From Sporosarcina sp. Marseille-Q4063 (GTDB lineage: Bacteria > Bacillota > Bacilli > Bacillales_A > Planococcaceae): a stretch of DNA of 64,000 nucleotides. Shown piece by piece: positions 27,910-36,598 of the stretch. The notes under the pieces were generated by a model that was not told the DNA's origin, did not search any database, and saw nothing but the letters and a program-made list of their open reading frames with translations. The DNA is taken from the NCBI RefSeq assembly GCF_018309085.1, contig NZ_CP070502.1, positions 3,715,001 through 3,779,000 of the forward strand. Reading direction: 5' to 3'. The translations under genes were made by a program, and so were the position numbers. The number at the start of each line of letters is the position of its first letter. Position 1 is the first letter of the stretch.

Positions 27910-28623
27910 GTGCGAAATCAATACAAGTTCTCGATTGTCTTGCTCATAGTAGGGTTTATGGTAGCTGTTCAGTACAATACGGTGAAAAAACCCGAAGTGC
28001 GCGATACACGAGACGTTTGGGCAATTCGGCAAGAATTAGCGGCCGAGAAGAAAATCCACTCTGAATTACTCTCCGACCTACGCGAAATGGATAAAACAAT
28101 AGATATATACGAAGCTTCAAAAGAAGAAAATGCGGGCAAGGCACTTTTGGACACAGTGGACAAGCTTTATGAACAAGCTGGAATGACCGATATGGAAGGC
28201 CCTGGGTTGGTCATTCAAATACGTCCTTCCTCGGAAAGTGTAGCATTTGGGTTGCCAATTGAGGGAGTTTCCCCTGATCTCCTAACGCGCTTCATCAATG
28301 AGATAAATCGCGTGAAAGGAAATTCAATCGAAATCGACGGGAAAAGATTTACCTCGCTAAGCTCAATCCGTGATATTAACGGCAAGACTACTGTGGATGG
28401 CTTAAATGTCTCGGTACCACCATTTAGTGTGAAGATTATAACCCAAACCTTCGCCAATGCTGAAAAAATTCTTAATACATTACATGCTTCAGAAATTCAT
28501 GATGATTTTTATCTTGATAATTTAATTTTAGAAATTAGTGAACCTGAGAAAGAAATTAAAATACGTGGCTGGAAAGAGCGATATACGAATTTGTTCTTAA
28601 AAGAATTGCCGAAAGGGGAATGA
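27910..28623 (+). CDS. ylxX: YlxX family DUF881 membrane protein
   Basis: A 237-residue paralogue of the preceding protein: a short basic start, one membrane span (FSIVLLIVGFMVAVQYNTV), coiled coil (IRQELAAEKKIHSELLSDL) and DUF881 domain (GPGLVIQIRPSS, VKGNSIEIDGKRFTSLSSI). Start GTG 27910 follows a broad AAGGAGGAGGG site. The pair ylxW-ylxX upstream of sbp and ftsA is the B. subtilis arrangement; two tandem DUF881 genes suggest a duplicated, perhaps heteromeric, envelope protein. Function unknown. Confidence 0.88.
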   Translation: MRNQYKFSIVLLIVGFMVAVQYNTVKKPEVRDTRDVWAIRQELAAEKKIHSELLSDLREMDKTIDIYEASKEENAGKALLDTVDKLYEQAGMTDMEGPGLVIQIRPSSESVAFGLPIEGVSPDLLTRFINEINRVKGNSIEIDGKRFTSLSSIRDINGKTTVDGLNVSVPPFSVKIITQTFANAEKILNTLHASEIHDDFYLDNLILEISEPEKEIKIRGWKERYTNLFLKELPKGE

Positions 28624-28625
28624 CC

Positions 28626-28997
28626 ATGTGGTTGCCTATATTGGGGTTGATACTCGGTGTAACTCTTGGACTTTTATCAGACATCCATATCCCGCAAGTT
28701 TATGGCAATTACTTATCAATCGCCGTTCTAGCTGCGCTGGATACATTGTTTGGCGGAATACGTGCCCATTTACAGCAAGTGTATGATGATAAAGTATTTG
28801 TTTCGGGATTCTTCTTTAACATCGCGCTTGCGGCGGGTCTTGCATTTTTGGGCGTACATCTTGGCGTAGACTTATATTTAGCAGCTATTTTCGCATTTGG
28901 TGTACGATTGTTTCAAAATATCGCGGTTATTCGAAGAATTCTTCTAGCCAAATGGACGGAAAAAAGACAAGATTCCAATGCGGAAAATGCCAAATGA
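28626..28997 (+). CDS. sbp: Small basic protein Sbp (DUF1290)
   Basis: A 123-residue membrane protein with about three or four spans (LGLILGVTLGLLSDI, YGNYLSIAVLAALDTLFGG, FFFNIALAAGLAFLGVHLG) and a charged C-terminus. The motifs IPQVYGNYLSIAVLAALD and FAFGVRLFQNIAVIRR are those of DUF1290 proteins found only next to ftsA in Firmicutes. ATG 28626 is seven bases after AAAGGGG; ATG 28620 is too close. Role unknown. Confidence 0.9.
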   Translation: MWLPILGLILGVTLGLLSDIHIPQVYGNYLSIAVLAALDTLFGGIRAHLQQVYDDKVFVSGFFFNIALAAGLAFLGVHLGVDLYLAAIFAFGVRLFQNIAVIRRILLAKWTEKRQDSNAENAK

Positions 28998-29038
28998 AAG
29001 GAAACATTTACATAATGCCAAAATTATTTAGACAATAC

Positions 29039-29047
29039 TGTTATAAT
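29039..29047 (+). promoter_or_regulatory. Extended -10 promoter before ftsA
   Basis: TGTTATAAT carries a TGn extension and a perfect TATAAT, 45 bp upstream of ftsA. No good -35 at 16-18 bp is visible, as allowed for extended -10 promoters. It would give ftsAZ transcription separate from the long dcw transcript. Confidence 0.6.
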
Positions 29048-29091
29048 GCAATAGAATGGTATATAACAATTGAATTTGGAGGTGCCAGTCA

Positions 29092-30375
29092 TTGAACCAA
29101 TCAGAATTGTACGTTTCATTAGATATAGGATCATCATCAGTAAAAGTACTAATTGGTGAAGTTGATGGCGGGACTCTACATGTTATTGGAGTAGGGAACG
29201 TTCAATCAGCCGGAATTCGAAAAGGAACAATAATTGATATTGACGCGACTGTCGAATCGATTAAAAAAGCTGTTGACCAAGCTGAGCGAATGACAGGTAT
29301 GCAAATTCATGAAGTGGTATTAGGCATACCAGCCAATGGAGTCGTACTTCAAGATGTTAAAGGCGTAGTAGCGGTAAGTTCAGAAAATCGTGAAATTACT
29401 GATGACGATCTTGACCGGGTCATGAATTCGGCACAAGTGATGTCTGTTCCGCCAGAACGAGAAATTGTTAATATAATCCCAAAACAATTTATAGTAGATG
29501 ATTATGGAGAAATAACAGATCCACGAGGTATGATTGGTGTCCGTTTAGAAATGGACGGGACATTATTTACGACATCGAAAACATTGCTTCATAATATTTT
29601 AAGATGCGTTGAACGCGCCGGTTTAACAATACGTGATATCTTTTTACAACCTTTGGCTGCGGGAACATTTGCGCTCTCAGATGATGAGAAAAATCATGGG
29701 ACTGCATTTATTGATATAGGTGGAGGTTCGACGACCATCTCGATTTTCGGTGATGATCGATTTATGTCTACTAGCGTAATACCCGTAGGCGGCGACCACA
29801 TTACAAAAGATTTATCAATTATTTTAAAAACACCAACCGAACAAGCAAGGAAAATTAAACATCAATATGGCCATGCATTTTATGATGATGCCTCTGACGA
29901 TGAGCTTTTCGAAGTTCCGGTAATAGGCGCCGACTCTAAAGATCAATACAGCCAAAGATACATATCAGAGATTATTGAAGTCAGGTTAGCAGAACTTTTC
30001 GAACTCATTTTGGAAGAATTATATAAGATGGGCGTTCGTGATTTGCCTGGTGGGGTAGTTTTGACTGGTGGAATTACAAAGCTTGATGGAATTCTTCAGT
30101 TAGCTAGACACATATTAAAATCGCGCGTTCGTGTGCATACACCAGAATTCATAGGTGTGAGAGAACCAATGTATACGACTGCGGTCGGGCTTATCCAATA
30201 TGCTTATATGCATGAAGCATATTTTGGTGCAACATCAGATGCTGCACCCGCTTCGATGGTCGAGACATCTGCAACAACGCATACAAACTCGAATAGACAA
30301 CCTGAAAGAAATCAAGCAAACAAACCTGGTTTATTTAATCGGGCAAAGAAAGTCTTCGATAACTTTTTCGAATAA
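29092..30375 (+). CDS. ftsA: Cell division protein FtsA
   Basis: A 427-residue actin-like ATPase that tethers FtsZ to the membrane. Start TTG 29092 follows GGAGGTG. The actin-fold phosphate loop LYVSLDIGSSSVKVLIGE, the FtsA-specific 1C domain (IIDIDATVESIKKAV, then MIGVRLEMDG), phosphate 2 AFIDIGGGSTTISIF, and the adenosine loop GGVVLTGGITKLDG are all present. The C-terminal amphipathic helix is LFNRAKKVFDNFFE after a Ser/Thr/Asn-rich linker. ftsZ follows 50 bases later. Confidence 0.97.
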   Translation: MNQSELYVSLDIGSSSVKVLIGEVDGGTLHVIGVGNVQSAGIRKGTIIDIDATVESIKKAVDQAERMTGMQIHEVVLGIPANGVVLQDVKGVVAVSSENREITDDDLDRVMNSAQVMSVPPEREIVNIIPKQFIVDDYGEITDPRGMIGVRLEMDGTLFTTSKTLLHNILRCVERAGLTIRDIFLQPLAAGTFALSDDEKNHGTAFIDIGGGSTTISIFGDDRFMSTSVIPVGGDHITKDLSIILKTPTEQARKIKHQYGHAFYDDASDDELFEVPVIGADSKDQYSQRYISEIIEVRLAELFELILEELYKMGVRDLPGGVVLTGGITKLDGILQLARHILKSRVRVHTPEFIGVREPMYTTAVGLIQYAYMHEAYFGATSDAAPASMVETSATTHTNSNRQPERNQANKPGLFNRAKKVFDNFFE

Positions 30376-30425
30376 TAGATGACTATAATAGAAAAATCTT
30401 GTAAGTAGGATGAGGAGGAGAAACG

Positions 30426-31610
30426 ATGCTAGAATTTGAAACGAACGTTGACTCACTGGCAGTCATAAAAGTGATTGGCGTTGGAGGCGGAGGAAATAAT
30501 GCCGTTAACCGAATGATAGAGCATGGTGTAGAAGGGGTAGAGTTCATCGCGGTGAACACAGATGCTCAAGCACTAAATCTATCATCTGCTGAAGTCAAAT
30601 TACAAATTGGAACGAAACTAACGCGCGGTCTTGGTGCTGGAGCTAATCCAGAAGTTGGGAAAAAGGCAGCGGATGAAAGTAAAGAACAAATTGAAGAGGC
30701 ATTACGCGGTGCGGATATGGTGTTCGTGACTGCCGGAATGGGCGGGGGAACGGGTACAGGTGCTGCTCCGGTAATCGCTCAAGTTGCAAAAGAACTTGGT
30801 GCGCTCACGGTAGGTGTCGTTACTAGACCATTTACTTTTGAAGGGCGTAAACGTCAAACACAAGCTATTGGCGGTATTACTGCGATGAAAGAATCGGTAG
30901 ATACGCTAATTGTTATTCCGAATGATAAATTACTCGAAATTGTAGATAAGAATACGCCGATGCTCGAAGCATTCCGTGAAGCGGATAATGTACTCCGACA
31001 AGGTGTACAAGGTATATCCGATTTAATTGCTGTCCCAGGATTGATCAACCTTGACTTTGCTGACGTGAAAACGATTATGTCAAATAAAGGTTCAGCTCTA
31101 ATGGGGATTGGTGTTTCAACAGGAGAAAACCGTGCATCAGAAGCAGCTAAAAAAGCGATCTCAAGTCCATTGCTTGAAACGTCAATTGACGGTGCCAAAG
31201 GTGTGCTTATGAATATTACGGGTGGATCTAATCTGAGCCTCTTCGAAGTGCAAGAAGCGGCGGATATTGTCGCGTCTGCATCAGATGAAGATGTCAACAT
31301 GATTTTTGGTTCAGTTATTAATGATAATTTGAAAGATGAAATTATCGTGACAGTCATTGCGACAGGGTTTACTGAGGAACAATTAGTTCCAACACGCCCT
31401 TCAAGAAGCGCAGGCTTCGGTGCAACGGGTCAGAGTCGTCCACAACCTCGTGAGCCGCAGATTGAACGTCCGCGTCAACAACCGCGTCGTGAGGAGCAGG
31501 AGCAGTACCAACAACACGAACCAGAACCAGTTCGTCAACAACAGAGCAACCACGCCGATGACGGATTAGATATCCCAACGTTTTTACGTAACCGTCAACG
31601 CCGTAAATAA
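30426..31610 (+). CDS. ftsZ: Cell division protein FtsZ
   Basis: A 394-residue tubulin-like GTPase forming the Z ring. The N-terminal GTP-binding core shows [16 protein letters not shown] and the tubulin signature [15 protein letters not shown]; the T7 loop [11 protein letters not shown] supplies the catalytic Asp. The C-terminal linker (about 318-378) is rich in Gln, Arg and Pro, and the conserved tail [16 protein letters not shown] binds FtsA and SepF, the latter encoded 4 kb downstream. ATG 30426 follows GAGGAG. Ends before a strong terminator that closes the division cluster. Confidence 0.98.
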   Translation: MLEFETNVDSLAVIKVIGVGGGGNNAVNRMIEHGVEGVEFIAVNTDAQALNLSSAEVKLQIGTKLTRGLGAGANPEVGKKAADESKEQIEEALRGADMVFVTAGMGGGTGTGAAPVIAQVAKELGALTVGVVTRPFTFEGRKRQTQAIGGITAMKESVDTLIVIPNDKLLEIVDKNTPMLEAFREADNVLRQGVQGISDLIAVPGLINLDFADVKTIMSNKGSALMGIGVSTGENRASEAAKKAISSPLLETSIDGAKGVLMNITGGSNLSLFEVQEAADIVASASDEDVNMIFGSVINDNLKDEIIVTVIATGFTEEQLVPTRPSRSAGFGATGQSRPQPREPQIERPRQQPRREEQEQYQQHEPEPVRQQQSNHADDGLDIPTFLRNRQRRK

Positions 31611-31624
31611 ATATTTAAACATCA

Positions 31625-31668
31625 AGACTTTCTAGTAGGTTTCTAACTTACTAGAAAGTCTTTTTTTA
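31625..31668 (+). terminator. Terminator of the dcw cluster after ftsZ
   Basis: AGACTTTCTAGTA pairs with TACTAGAAAGTCT (with a short TAG/CTTAC-containing loop), followed by seven T residues. Confidence 0.92.
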
Positions 31669-31700
31669 TTTAATAACTAAAATTAACGACAAAAGCAGCA

Positions 31701-31980
31701 CGCGGGAATAAAACAGCGAGATACGGGAATAAGCTAGTCAGTTACGGAGCAACCGACCGCGTTACGGGAATAAACGGTCGCGTTACGGGAATAAAATCTC
31801 CGCCCCGCGCGTTGCGGGAACAAACCAACGCGATACGGGAATAAGCTTTTCCGTTACGGGAGCAATCGACCGCGCTACAGGAATAAAATCTCCGCCCCGC
31901 ACGTTGCGGGAACAAACCAACGCGATACGGGAATAAGTTTTTCCGTTACGGGAGAAATCGACTCCGCTACGGGAATAATA
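31701..31980. repeat. Array of thirteen 21-bp phased motifs (CGnTACGGGAATAA type) with a 92-bp higher-order unit
   Basis: The core TACGGGAATAA and variants (GGGAGCAA, GGGAACAA) recur with the first G of GGG at 31704, 31725, 31746, 31766, 31787, 31816, 31837, 31858, 31879, 31908, 31929, 31950 and 31971. Steps are 21 bp, with one of 20 and two of 29. The 29-bp step always follows a copy ending AATAAAA. The segment 31788-31879 is repeated in tandem as 31880-31971 (92 bp) with few changes. No reading frame stays open, since 29 is not a multiple of three. GC content is above the surrounding DNA. Confidence 0.92.
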
Positions 31981-32145
31981 TAGTCGACCGAGTGAGAAAT
32001 ATTTTATAACTAAACATACCTGTACTTAACAAATCATATAATCCCGGTATAAAAATAATTGTCGAATAATTTTTTGATTTCGTCGCTCAATCCGACAAAC
32101 ATTTCAATACATGCGTGCTATTGTAATTCATAGGGAGGGCGTCCT
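31981..32145 (+). other. Leader and promoter region of spoIIG
   Basis: AT-rich sequence between the repeat array and spoIIGA. It holds the two Spo0A-type boxes described separately and a GGGAGGG ribosome site just before ATG 32146. No further structure was recognised. Confidence 0.5.
32058..32098 (+). promoter_or_regulatory. Spo0A boxes upstream of spoIIGA
   Basis: TGTCGAA (32060-32066, forward, in ATTGTCGAATAA) and TCCGACA (32091-32097, reverse of TGTCGGA, in TTTGTCGGA) match the 0A box TGNCGAA, the second with one mismatch. The B. subtilis spoIIG promoter is activated by Spo0A~P from such boxes. Binding here is inferred. Confidence 0.7.
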
Positions 32146-33000
32146 ATGTATGGTGAGCTGATTATCGGACTTAATATGCTGTTTAATTTTGTAATTCTCT
32201 CATTCGCAAATAAAGTAGCCAATGCTGGAGCGACATATGGACGCCTACTCATAGCCAGTTTACTAGGCGCGATTCCAGTAACATTTTTTCCGTCCTCGAC
32301 AATAGCTATACTAGTTTCCTTTTTATGTATGACAATCTATGCGTTTGGAATAGGACTGGATCAGTGGAAAAATTCCGCAATCATGGTTCTAATCGGAGCA
32401 GTAGTTGCAGGTGGATTACTAACAGTGTTTCAAACTAGAATATCCACACCGAACGGAAGTATCTCAATTTTTATCTACGCGGCTGTCGCCTACATTTCCC
32501 TTTATTTAATGAAAAGTAAATGGTTAGACGTTCGAACAGTACGACGTGTTTCAGAATTAACCGCGGACTCGACACTTTGTATATGGAATGAAAAGATTCA
32601 GCTTACCGTCTTTGTCGATTCCGGAAATAGTTGCACTGAACCGCTATCAGGAGCACCTGTTCATTTTGTTTCGTTTCGCCTGTTAGAAGATGCTATCCCG
32701 GATGAATTAAAAAAAACTTTATTATCTTGGGATCCACAAGGACCTTCTACATTAACGGAATTTCCCGAGGAGTTTTTGAGGAGCATTCGACTTATTAAGC
32801 TTATGACGGTGCAGGGAAATTCATGGGCAGTCGGCATCAAATTTGAAAAATGGACAATCGAAGGAGGAAATGAACTCGAACAAGGTTATATCGTTTTAAC
32901 AAAAGATGATCGCCGCTATCCGAATGGCGCTGGAGCAATTTTACACGTTTCGGCAATGGAAACAATAATTGAAGAAAGGGGAACTGTTCATGCTGCATAA
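32146..33000 (+). CDS. spoIIGA: Sporulation sigma-E factor processing peptidase SpoIIGA
   Basis: A 284-residue membrane aspartic protease that removes the pro-sequence of sigma-E in the mother cell after a signal from the forespore (SpoIIR). Five hydrophobic spans in the first 130 residues are followed by a cytoplasmic protease domain with the active-site [20 protein letters not shown] (Asp in DSGN, about 164-167). Somewhat shorter than the roughly 309 residues of B. subtilis. ATG 32146 follows GGGAGGG. Overlaps sigE by 11 bases, so protease and substrate are translated together. Confidence 0.94.
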   Translation: MYGELIIGLNMLFNFVILSFANKVANAGATYGRLLIASLLGAIPVTFFPSSTIAILVSFLCMTIYAFGIGLDQWKNSAIMVLIGAVVAGGLLTVFQTRISTPNGSISIFIYAAVAYISLYLMKSKWLDVRTVRRVSELTADSTLCIWNEKIQLTVFVDSGNSCTEPLSGAPVHFVSFRLLEDAIPDELKKTLLSWDPQGPSTLTEFPEEFLRSIRLIKLMTVQGNSWAVGIKFEKWTIEGGNELEQGYIVLTKDDRRYPNGAGAILHVSAMETIIEERGTVHAA

Positions 33001-33703
33001 AGCAAAAAAGTGGTTGTCGATTATCACATCATTTTTAAAAAGGAAGAAAAACGCTACGTATTATATTGGAGGACATGGTGCACTTCCAAAGCCATTAACC
33101 AGGGAGGAAGAAGCGGTAACAATCCGTGCGTTTATGGAAGGAGATATGGATGCCCGCGATACGTTAATTGAAAAGAATTTGCGTCTTGTCGTTTATATTG
33201 CGCGTCGATTCGATAATACCAATACACATATTGAAGACCTTATTAGTATTGGAGCAATTGGACTTATAAAGGCGATTGAAACGTTTAAGCCAGATAAAAA
33301 CATCAAACTTGCGACATATGCTTCACGATGTATTGAAAATGAAATACTAATGCATCTTCGTAAAACAAACAGAACAAAATCGGAAATTTCTTTTGATGAG
33401 CCGTTGAACTCTGATGCGGATGGAAATGAACTATTATTGTCGGACATCCTAGGGACAGAGGCTACGATTATTATTGATAATGTCGAGCGCAAAATTGAGC
33501 GACAACATATGATTGAAGCAATTCGGACGCTGGACGATCGGGAACGATATATTATGGCTTGCCGTTTTGGATTAACTGGAAAAATCGAAATGACTCAAAA
33601 AGAAGTAGCGGAAATGCTCGGTATTTCTCAGTCCTATATATCACGTCTTGAAAAAAAGATTATATTGGAATTACGTGAAATGTTAAATCACCCAATTGCA
33701 TAA
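32990..33703 (+). CDS. sigE: RNA polymerase sporulation sigma-E factor (pro-sigma-E)
   Basis: A 237-residue sigma-70 family factor of the early mother cell. The N-terminal basic amphipathic pro-sequence ([20 protein letters not shown]) leads to [10 protein letters not shown], the region where SpoIIGA cuts. Region 2 is [33 protein letters not shown], with [19 protein letters not shown], and region 4 contains [26 protein letters not shown] 32990, inside the spoIIGA end, is preceded by GAAAGGGG. All conserved parts are intact. Confidence 0.96.
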   Translation: MLHKAKKWLSIITSFLKRKKNATYYIGGHGALPKPLTREEEAVTIRAFMEGDMDARDTLIEKNLRLVVYIARRFDNTNTHIEDLISIGAIGLIKAIETFKPDKNIKLATYASRCIENEILMHLRKTNRTKSEISFDEPLNSDADGNELLLSDILGTEATIIIDNVERKIERQHMIEAIRTLDDRERYIMACRFGLTGKIEMTQKEVAEMLGISQSYISRLEKKIILELREMLNHPIA

Positions 33704-33730
33704 TGGTTGAAATTGGAGCAATTGATTTTC

Positions 33731-33759
33731 GCATATTTCTCTTTTCTGCGGATAGACTA
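33731..33759 (+). promoter_or_regulatory. Possible forespore (sigma-F/sigma-G) promoter of sigG
   Basis: GCATA (33731-33735) is followed after 15 bp by GATAGACTA (33751-33759), resembling a sigma-F/G -35/-10 pair. It lies 39 bp before sigG, whose homologue in B. subtilis is transcribed by sigma-F and by itself. Match and spacing are approximate. Confidence 0.45.
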
Positions 33760-33797
33760 TTTCGTACAGTCATCTACAGAATGTGGAGGAAAAGCGA

Positions 33798-34583
33798 ATG
33801 GCACGTACAAGAGTTGAAATATGCGGAATCGATACATCTGAATTGCCATTACTCTCGAACGAAGTAATGCGAGAAACATTTGTCCGATTACAAAGTGGTG
33901 ACATGTCCGCGAGGGAAGAACTTGTAATTGGAAATTTACGCTTAGTTCTAAGCCTAGTTCAAAGATTCATTTACCGAGGTGAACAAGCGGATGATTTGTT
34001 TCAAGTTGGGTGTATTGGACTTTTAAAGTCAATTGATAACTTTGATTTGAAACACAATGTTCGGTTTTCAACGTATGCTGTTCCAATGATAATAGGAGAG
34101 ATCAAAAGGCATTTACGCGATCATCATGCAATTCGGGTGTCAAGATCGCTTCGAGATATCGCGTATCAAGCAATGAGAGCGAGAGAAGAATTTATAAACG
34201 AAAAACAACAAGAACCGCGACTCTCCGATTTGGAAGATGCGACAGGAATACCGGCAGATGAAATTCTTTATGCACTTGATGCAATACAAGATCCAATGTC
34301 GCTCCATGAACCAATGAACGGGGGCGAAGGTGATCCCGTGTTCTTGATGGACCAACTACAAGATAAGACTGTATCCGAAGAAAGATGGCTGACATATGTT
34401 TCGGTAAAAGAGACGGTTTCATCAATGAACGAACGACAACAAAATATCCTTTCAAAGCGATTTTACCTCGGTCAGACGCAAACGGAAATTGCTCAAGAAC
34501 TCGGTATTTCGCAAGCACAAATTTCTAGACTTGAAAAGAGTGCGATTAAGACAATTAGAGATGGGATGGAACAAGATATCTAA
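33798..34583 (+). CDS. sigG: RNA polymerase sporulation sigma-G factor
   Basis: A 261-residue late forespore sigma factor. MARTRVEICGIDTSELPLL is the diagnostic SigG start; ATG 33798 is nine bases after GGAGG. Region 2 is NLRLVLSLVQRFIYRGEQADDLFQVGCIGLLKSIDNFDL, with STYAVPMIIGEIKRHLRD, and RVSRSLRDIAYQAM begins region 3. Region 4 has QTEIAQELGISQAQISRLEKSAI. Directly downstream of spoIIGA-sigE with a 94-base gap carrying a likely forespore promoter, so both compartments' regulators are adjacent as in B. subtilis. Confidence 0.96.
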   Translation: MARTRVEICGIDTSELPLLSNEVMRETFVRLQSGDMSAREELVIGNLRLVLSLVQRFIYRGEQADDLFQVGCIGLLKSIDNFDLKHNVRFSTYAVPMIIGEIKRHLRDHHAIRVSRSLRDIAYQAMRAREEFINEKQQEPRLSDLEDATGIPADEILYALDAIQDPMSLHEPMNGGEGDPVFLMDQLQDKTVSEERWLTYVSVKETVSSMNERQQNILSKRFYLGQTQTEIAQELGISQAQISRLEKSAIKTIRDGMEQDI

Positions 34584-34638
34584 ATTCACTTATCAGATGT
34601 CTGTTACCTAGCTTATAGAATTTGGCGTAATTAATACT

Positions 34639-34672
34639 TTTAACGCAATGCAGACAATGCATTGCGTTATTT
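34639..34672 (+). terminator. Terminator after sigG
   Basis: TAACGCAATGCA pairs with TGCATTGCGTTA around a short GACAA loop, followed by TTTTCTATTT. Confidence 0.85.
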
Positions 34673-34711
34673 TCTATTTATAAGCATATATTCAGGTAAA
34701 GGAGTGTTGAT

Positions 34712-34957
34712 ATGAAGTTTTCCGAAATTCAAAAAAAAGAAGTGATTGACGCTACGAAAGGTTCTTTTCTTGGTTATGTTCAAGACGCGACAATTGATGT
34801 CGCGAACGGGAAAGTAGAATCTTTACACGTTAACATTGGAGAAAGAAGTCTTTTTTTCGATTCGAAACAAAAAAACGTGAAGAAAATTCGCCTGAAGGAT
34901 ATTTCAATAATCGGGAAAGATATTGTGCTCGTTGGCAAGAAAGGTGGAAAAGAATGA
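34712..34957 (+). CDS. ylmC: YlmC/YmxH family PRC-barrel sporulation protein
   Basis: An 81-residue PRC-barrel domain protein. The fold signature is the MKFSEIQKKEVIDATKGSFLGYVQDATID beta hairpin (split here around the Gly turns) and the closing IRLKDISIIGKDIVLVG. YlmC/YmxH proteins occur next to sigG in endospore formers; their molecular task is unknown. ATG 34712 is preceded by AAAGGAG. In B. subtilis ylmA precedes and ylmD follows; neither is found here, and ylmE comes next. Confidence 0.88.
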   Translation: MKFSEIQKKEVIDATKGSFLGYVQDATIDVANGKVESLHVNIGERSLFFDSKQKNVKKIRLKDISIIGKDIVLVGKKGGKE

Positions 34958-35026
34958 TATTTCATTGAAAAGTGAAGCTTGGCTTGGTACAATGAAATGA
35001 AAGATATATGAAAAGTAGTGATTAGA

Positions 35027-35722
35027 ATGGGCAATCTTCAAAAACGTATACAGGAAATTAAAGAAAATATTTCAGAAGCATGTAATAAAGTTGGAAGAGA
35101 GCAATCCGAAGTTACTGTTGTTGCTGTAACGAAAAGTGTTTCCGTGCAAAGAGCGGCGGAAGTCGTTCATGAAGGAATCATAAATCTTGGTGAAAACCGC
35201 GCCGAAGGTCTCGTCCAGAAACAGCGAGACATGCAAGATTCAGATGTCTCATGGCATTATATCGGGAATATTCAAAGCAGAAAAGTTCGGGATATTGTTG
35301 GAGACATAAGCTACCTGCATTCATTAAGTAGAAAAAGCATCGCAAAAGAAATTCAAAAGCGAGCCTCCAAACCGATTAATTGTTTCGTGCAAGTAAATGT
35401 TTCGGGAGAAGAGTCTAAATCGGGTGTTTCACCGGAGAATCTAGAAAGCTTTATAAATGAACTAGCTGATTTTGATAAGATTCGCGTCGTCGGTTTAATG
35501 ACAATGGCACCAAATACTGAAGATGAAGCATTAATTCGTTCGGTTTTCAGTGAGATGAAAGTTCTCCGAGATCGATTCATGGAAAAAAATATGCCGCATG
35601 CGCCTTGCACAGAACTTTCAATGGGCATGTCGAATGATTATACGATTGCAATCGAGGAAGGCGCGACGTTCGTACGAATTGGAACTGCACTAGTCGGATT
35701 AGAAAGTGAGGGTGTCAGATGA
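35027..35722 (+). CDS. ylmE: YggS family pyridoxal phosphate homeostasis protein (YlmE)
   Basis: About 231 residues from ATG 35027 (GTG 35018 is an alternative; both ribosome sites are weak). A single-domain PLP-binding alanine racemase-fold protein controlling free PLP and amino acid homeostasis. The PLP Lys is in VTVVAVTKSVSVQRA; LGENRAEGLVQKQ, WHYIGNIQSRKVRDI, VGLMTMAP, and the phosphate-binding SMGMSNDYTIAIEEGATFVRIGTALVG are family landmarks. Its stop overlaps the sepF start by four bases. Close linkage to sepF is conserved in Firmicutes. Confidence 0.94.
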   Translation: MGNLQKRIQEIKENISEACNKVGREQSEVTVVAVTKSVSVQRAAEVVHEGIINLGENRAEGLVQKQRDMQDSDVSWHYIGNIQSRKVRDIVGDISYLHSLSRKSIAKEIQKRASKPINCFVQVNVSGEESKSGVSPENLESFINELADFDKIRVVGLMTMAPNTEDEALIRSVFSEMKVLRDRFMEKNMPHAPCTELSMGMSNDYTIAIEEGATFVRIGTALVGLESEGVR

Positions 35723-36168
35723 GTCTTAAAAACAAATTCCAAAACTTCTTTTATCTAGATGAAGAAACTGAAGATGCAGAACCAGGGCAAAGGAAGCAAG
35801 AAGAACAGCGTCCGATTGAAACCCCGAAAAGGACAAAAGCACGTCCGCAACAACCAGTCAAAAATGAGCAGCAATCGAACAGAGTTGTCAGCTTACAAAG
35901 TGTTCAAAAGTCATCAAAAGTAATTCTTATTGAACCGCGTGTATATGCTGAAGCACAAGACATTTCCGAACACTTGAAAAACAAAAAGGCAGTGGTCGTT
36001 AATTTGCAACGAATTGAACGAGATCAAGGCGTTCGCATTATTGATTTCCTAAGCGGTACAGTTTATGCACTTGGCGGAGATATTCAACGTATCGGGACAG
36101 ATATTTTCCTCTGTGTGCCAGATAACGTTGAAGTTGCTGGAGCCATATCCGATTATTTCGAACAATAG
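35719..36168 (+). CDS. sepF: Cell division protein SepF
   Basis: A 149-residue protein that anchors and bundles FtsZ filaments. The N-terminal amphipathic membrane-binding helix (MSLKNKFQNFFYLDEE) is followed by a charged linker rich in Glu, Gln, Pro and Lys (about 17-62) and the C-terminal SepF domain (KVILIEPRVYAEAQDISEHL, AVVVNLQRIERDQGVRIIDFLSGTVYALGGDIQRIG). It partners the FtsZ tail encoded about 4 kb upstream. Start overlaps ylmE. Confidence 0.96.
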   Translation: MSLKNKFQNFFYLDEETEDAEPGQRKQEEQRPIETPKRTKARPQQPVKNEQQSNRVVSLQSVQKSSKVILIEPRVYAEAQDISEHLKNKKAVVVNLQRIERDQGVRIIDFLSGTVYALGGDIQRIGTDIFLCVPDNVEVAGAISDYFEQ

Positions 36169-36194
36169 AAACTAGATGAGGTGTACGATTCATA

Positions 36195-36482
36195 ATGGTT
36201 CAATTTATAGTAATATTAGCTGATTTAATAAGCAACGCAATTACATTATTTAGTTTCCTGCTTATCGCCTATATTTTAATGTCTTGGGTACCATCAATGC
36301 GGGAAGGTAAATTCGGTCAATTATTGGGTAAAATTGTTGATCCGTATTTATCTTTTTTCCGGCAGTTCATCCCGCCGCTCGGGATGATTGATATTTCGCC
36401 GATTGTCGCGATCTTTGCTTTGCGTTTTATTGACAGGGGCGTAGCAACTATTTTTAATATGATCATTCAAGCAATTTATTAA
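36195..36482 (+). CDS. ylmG: YggT family membrane protein YlmG
   Basis: A 95-residue protein with two membrane spans (FIVILADLISNAITLFSFLLIAYILMSW and a C-terminal one) and the YggT motif MSWVPSMREGKFGQLLGKIVDPYLSFFRQFIPPLG, here split by the loop. Homologues in bacteria and plastids influence division or nucleoid arrangement and envelope processes; the mechanism is unsettled. ATG 36195 follows GATGAGGTG. It sits between sepF and ylmH in the standard order. Confidence 0.93.
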   Translation: MVQFIVILADLISNAITLFSFLLIAYILMSWVPSMREGKFGQLLGKIVDPYLSFFRQFIPPLGMIDISPIVAIFALRFIDRGVATIFNMIIQAIY

Positions 36483-36490
36483 CAACTTTT

Positions 36491-36520
36491 AAATCCTCAC
36501 TGTTGTGGGGGTTTTTTAAA
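36491..36520 (+). terminator. Short terminator after ylmG
   Basis: CCTCAC pairs with GTGGGG (one G-U pair) around TGTT, followed by TTTTTTAA. The stem is short. Confidence 0.6.
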
Positions 36521-36598
36521 CAACAAAGAAATAGCTAATCAAATTAGACAATTACTTTTTTTGGATAGTTTTTGCAGCGTAGATGAGGAGTATAGGCC

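Noticed and set aside
30854..31357. 167-codon minus-strand frame inside ftsZ
   Set aside because: Antisense shadow of a strongly conserved gene with no ribosome site.
31701..31980. CRISPR array
   Set aside because: Units abut at 21 bp with no unique spacers of 30 or more bases, and no cas genes are near.
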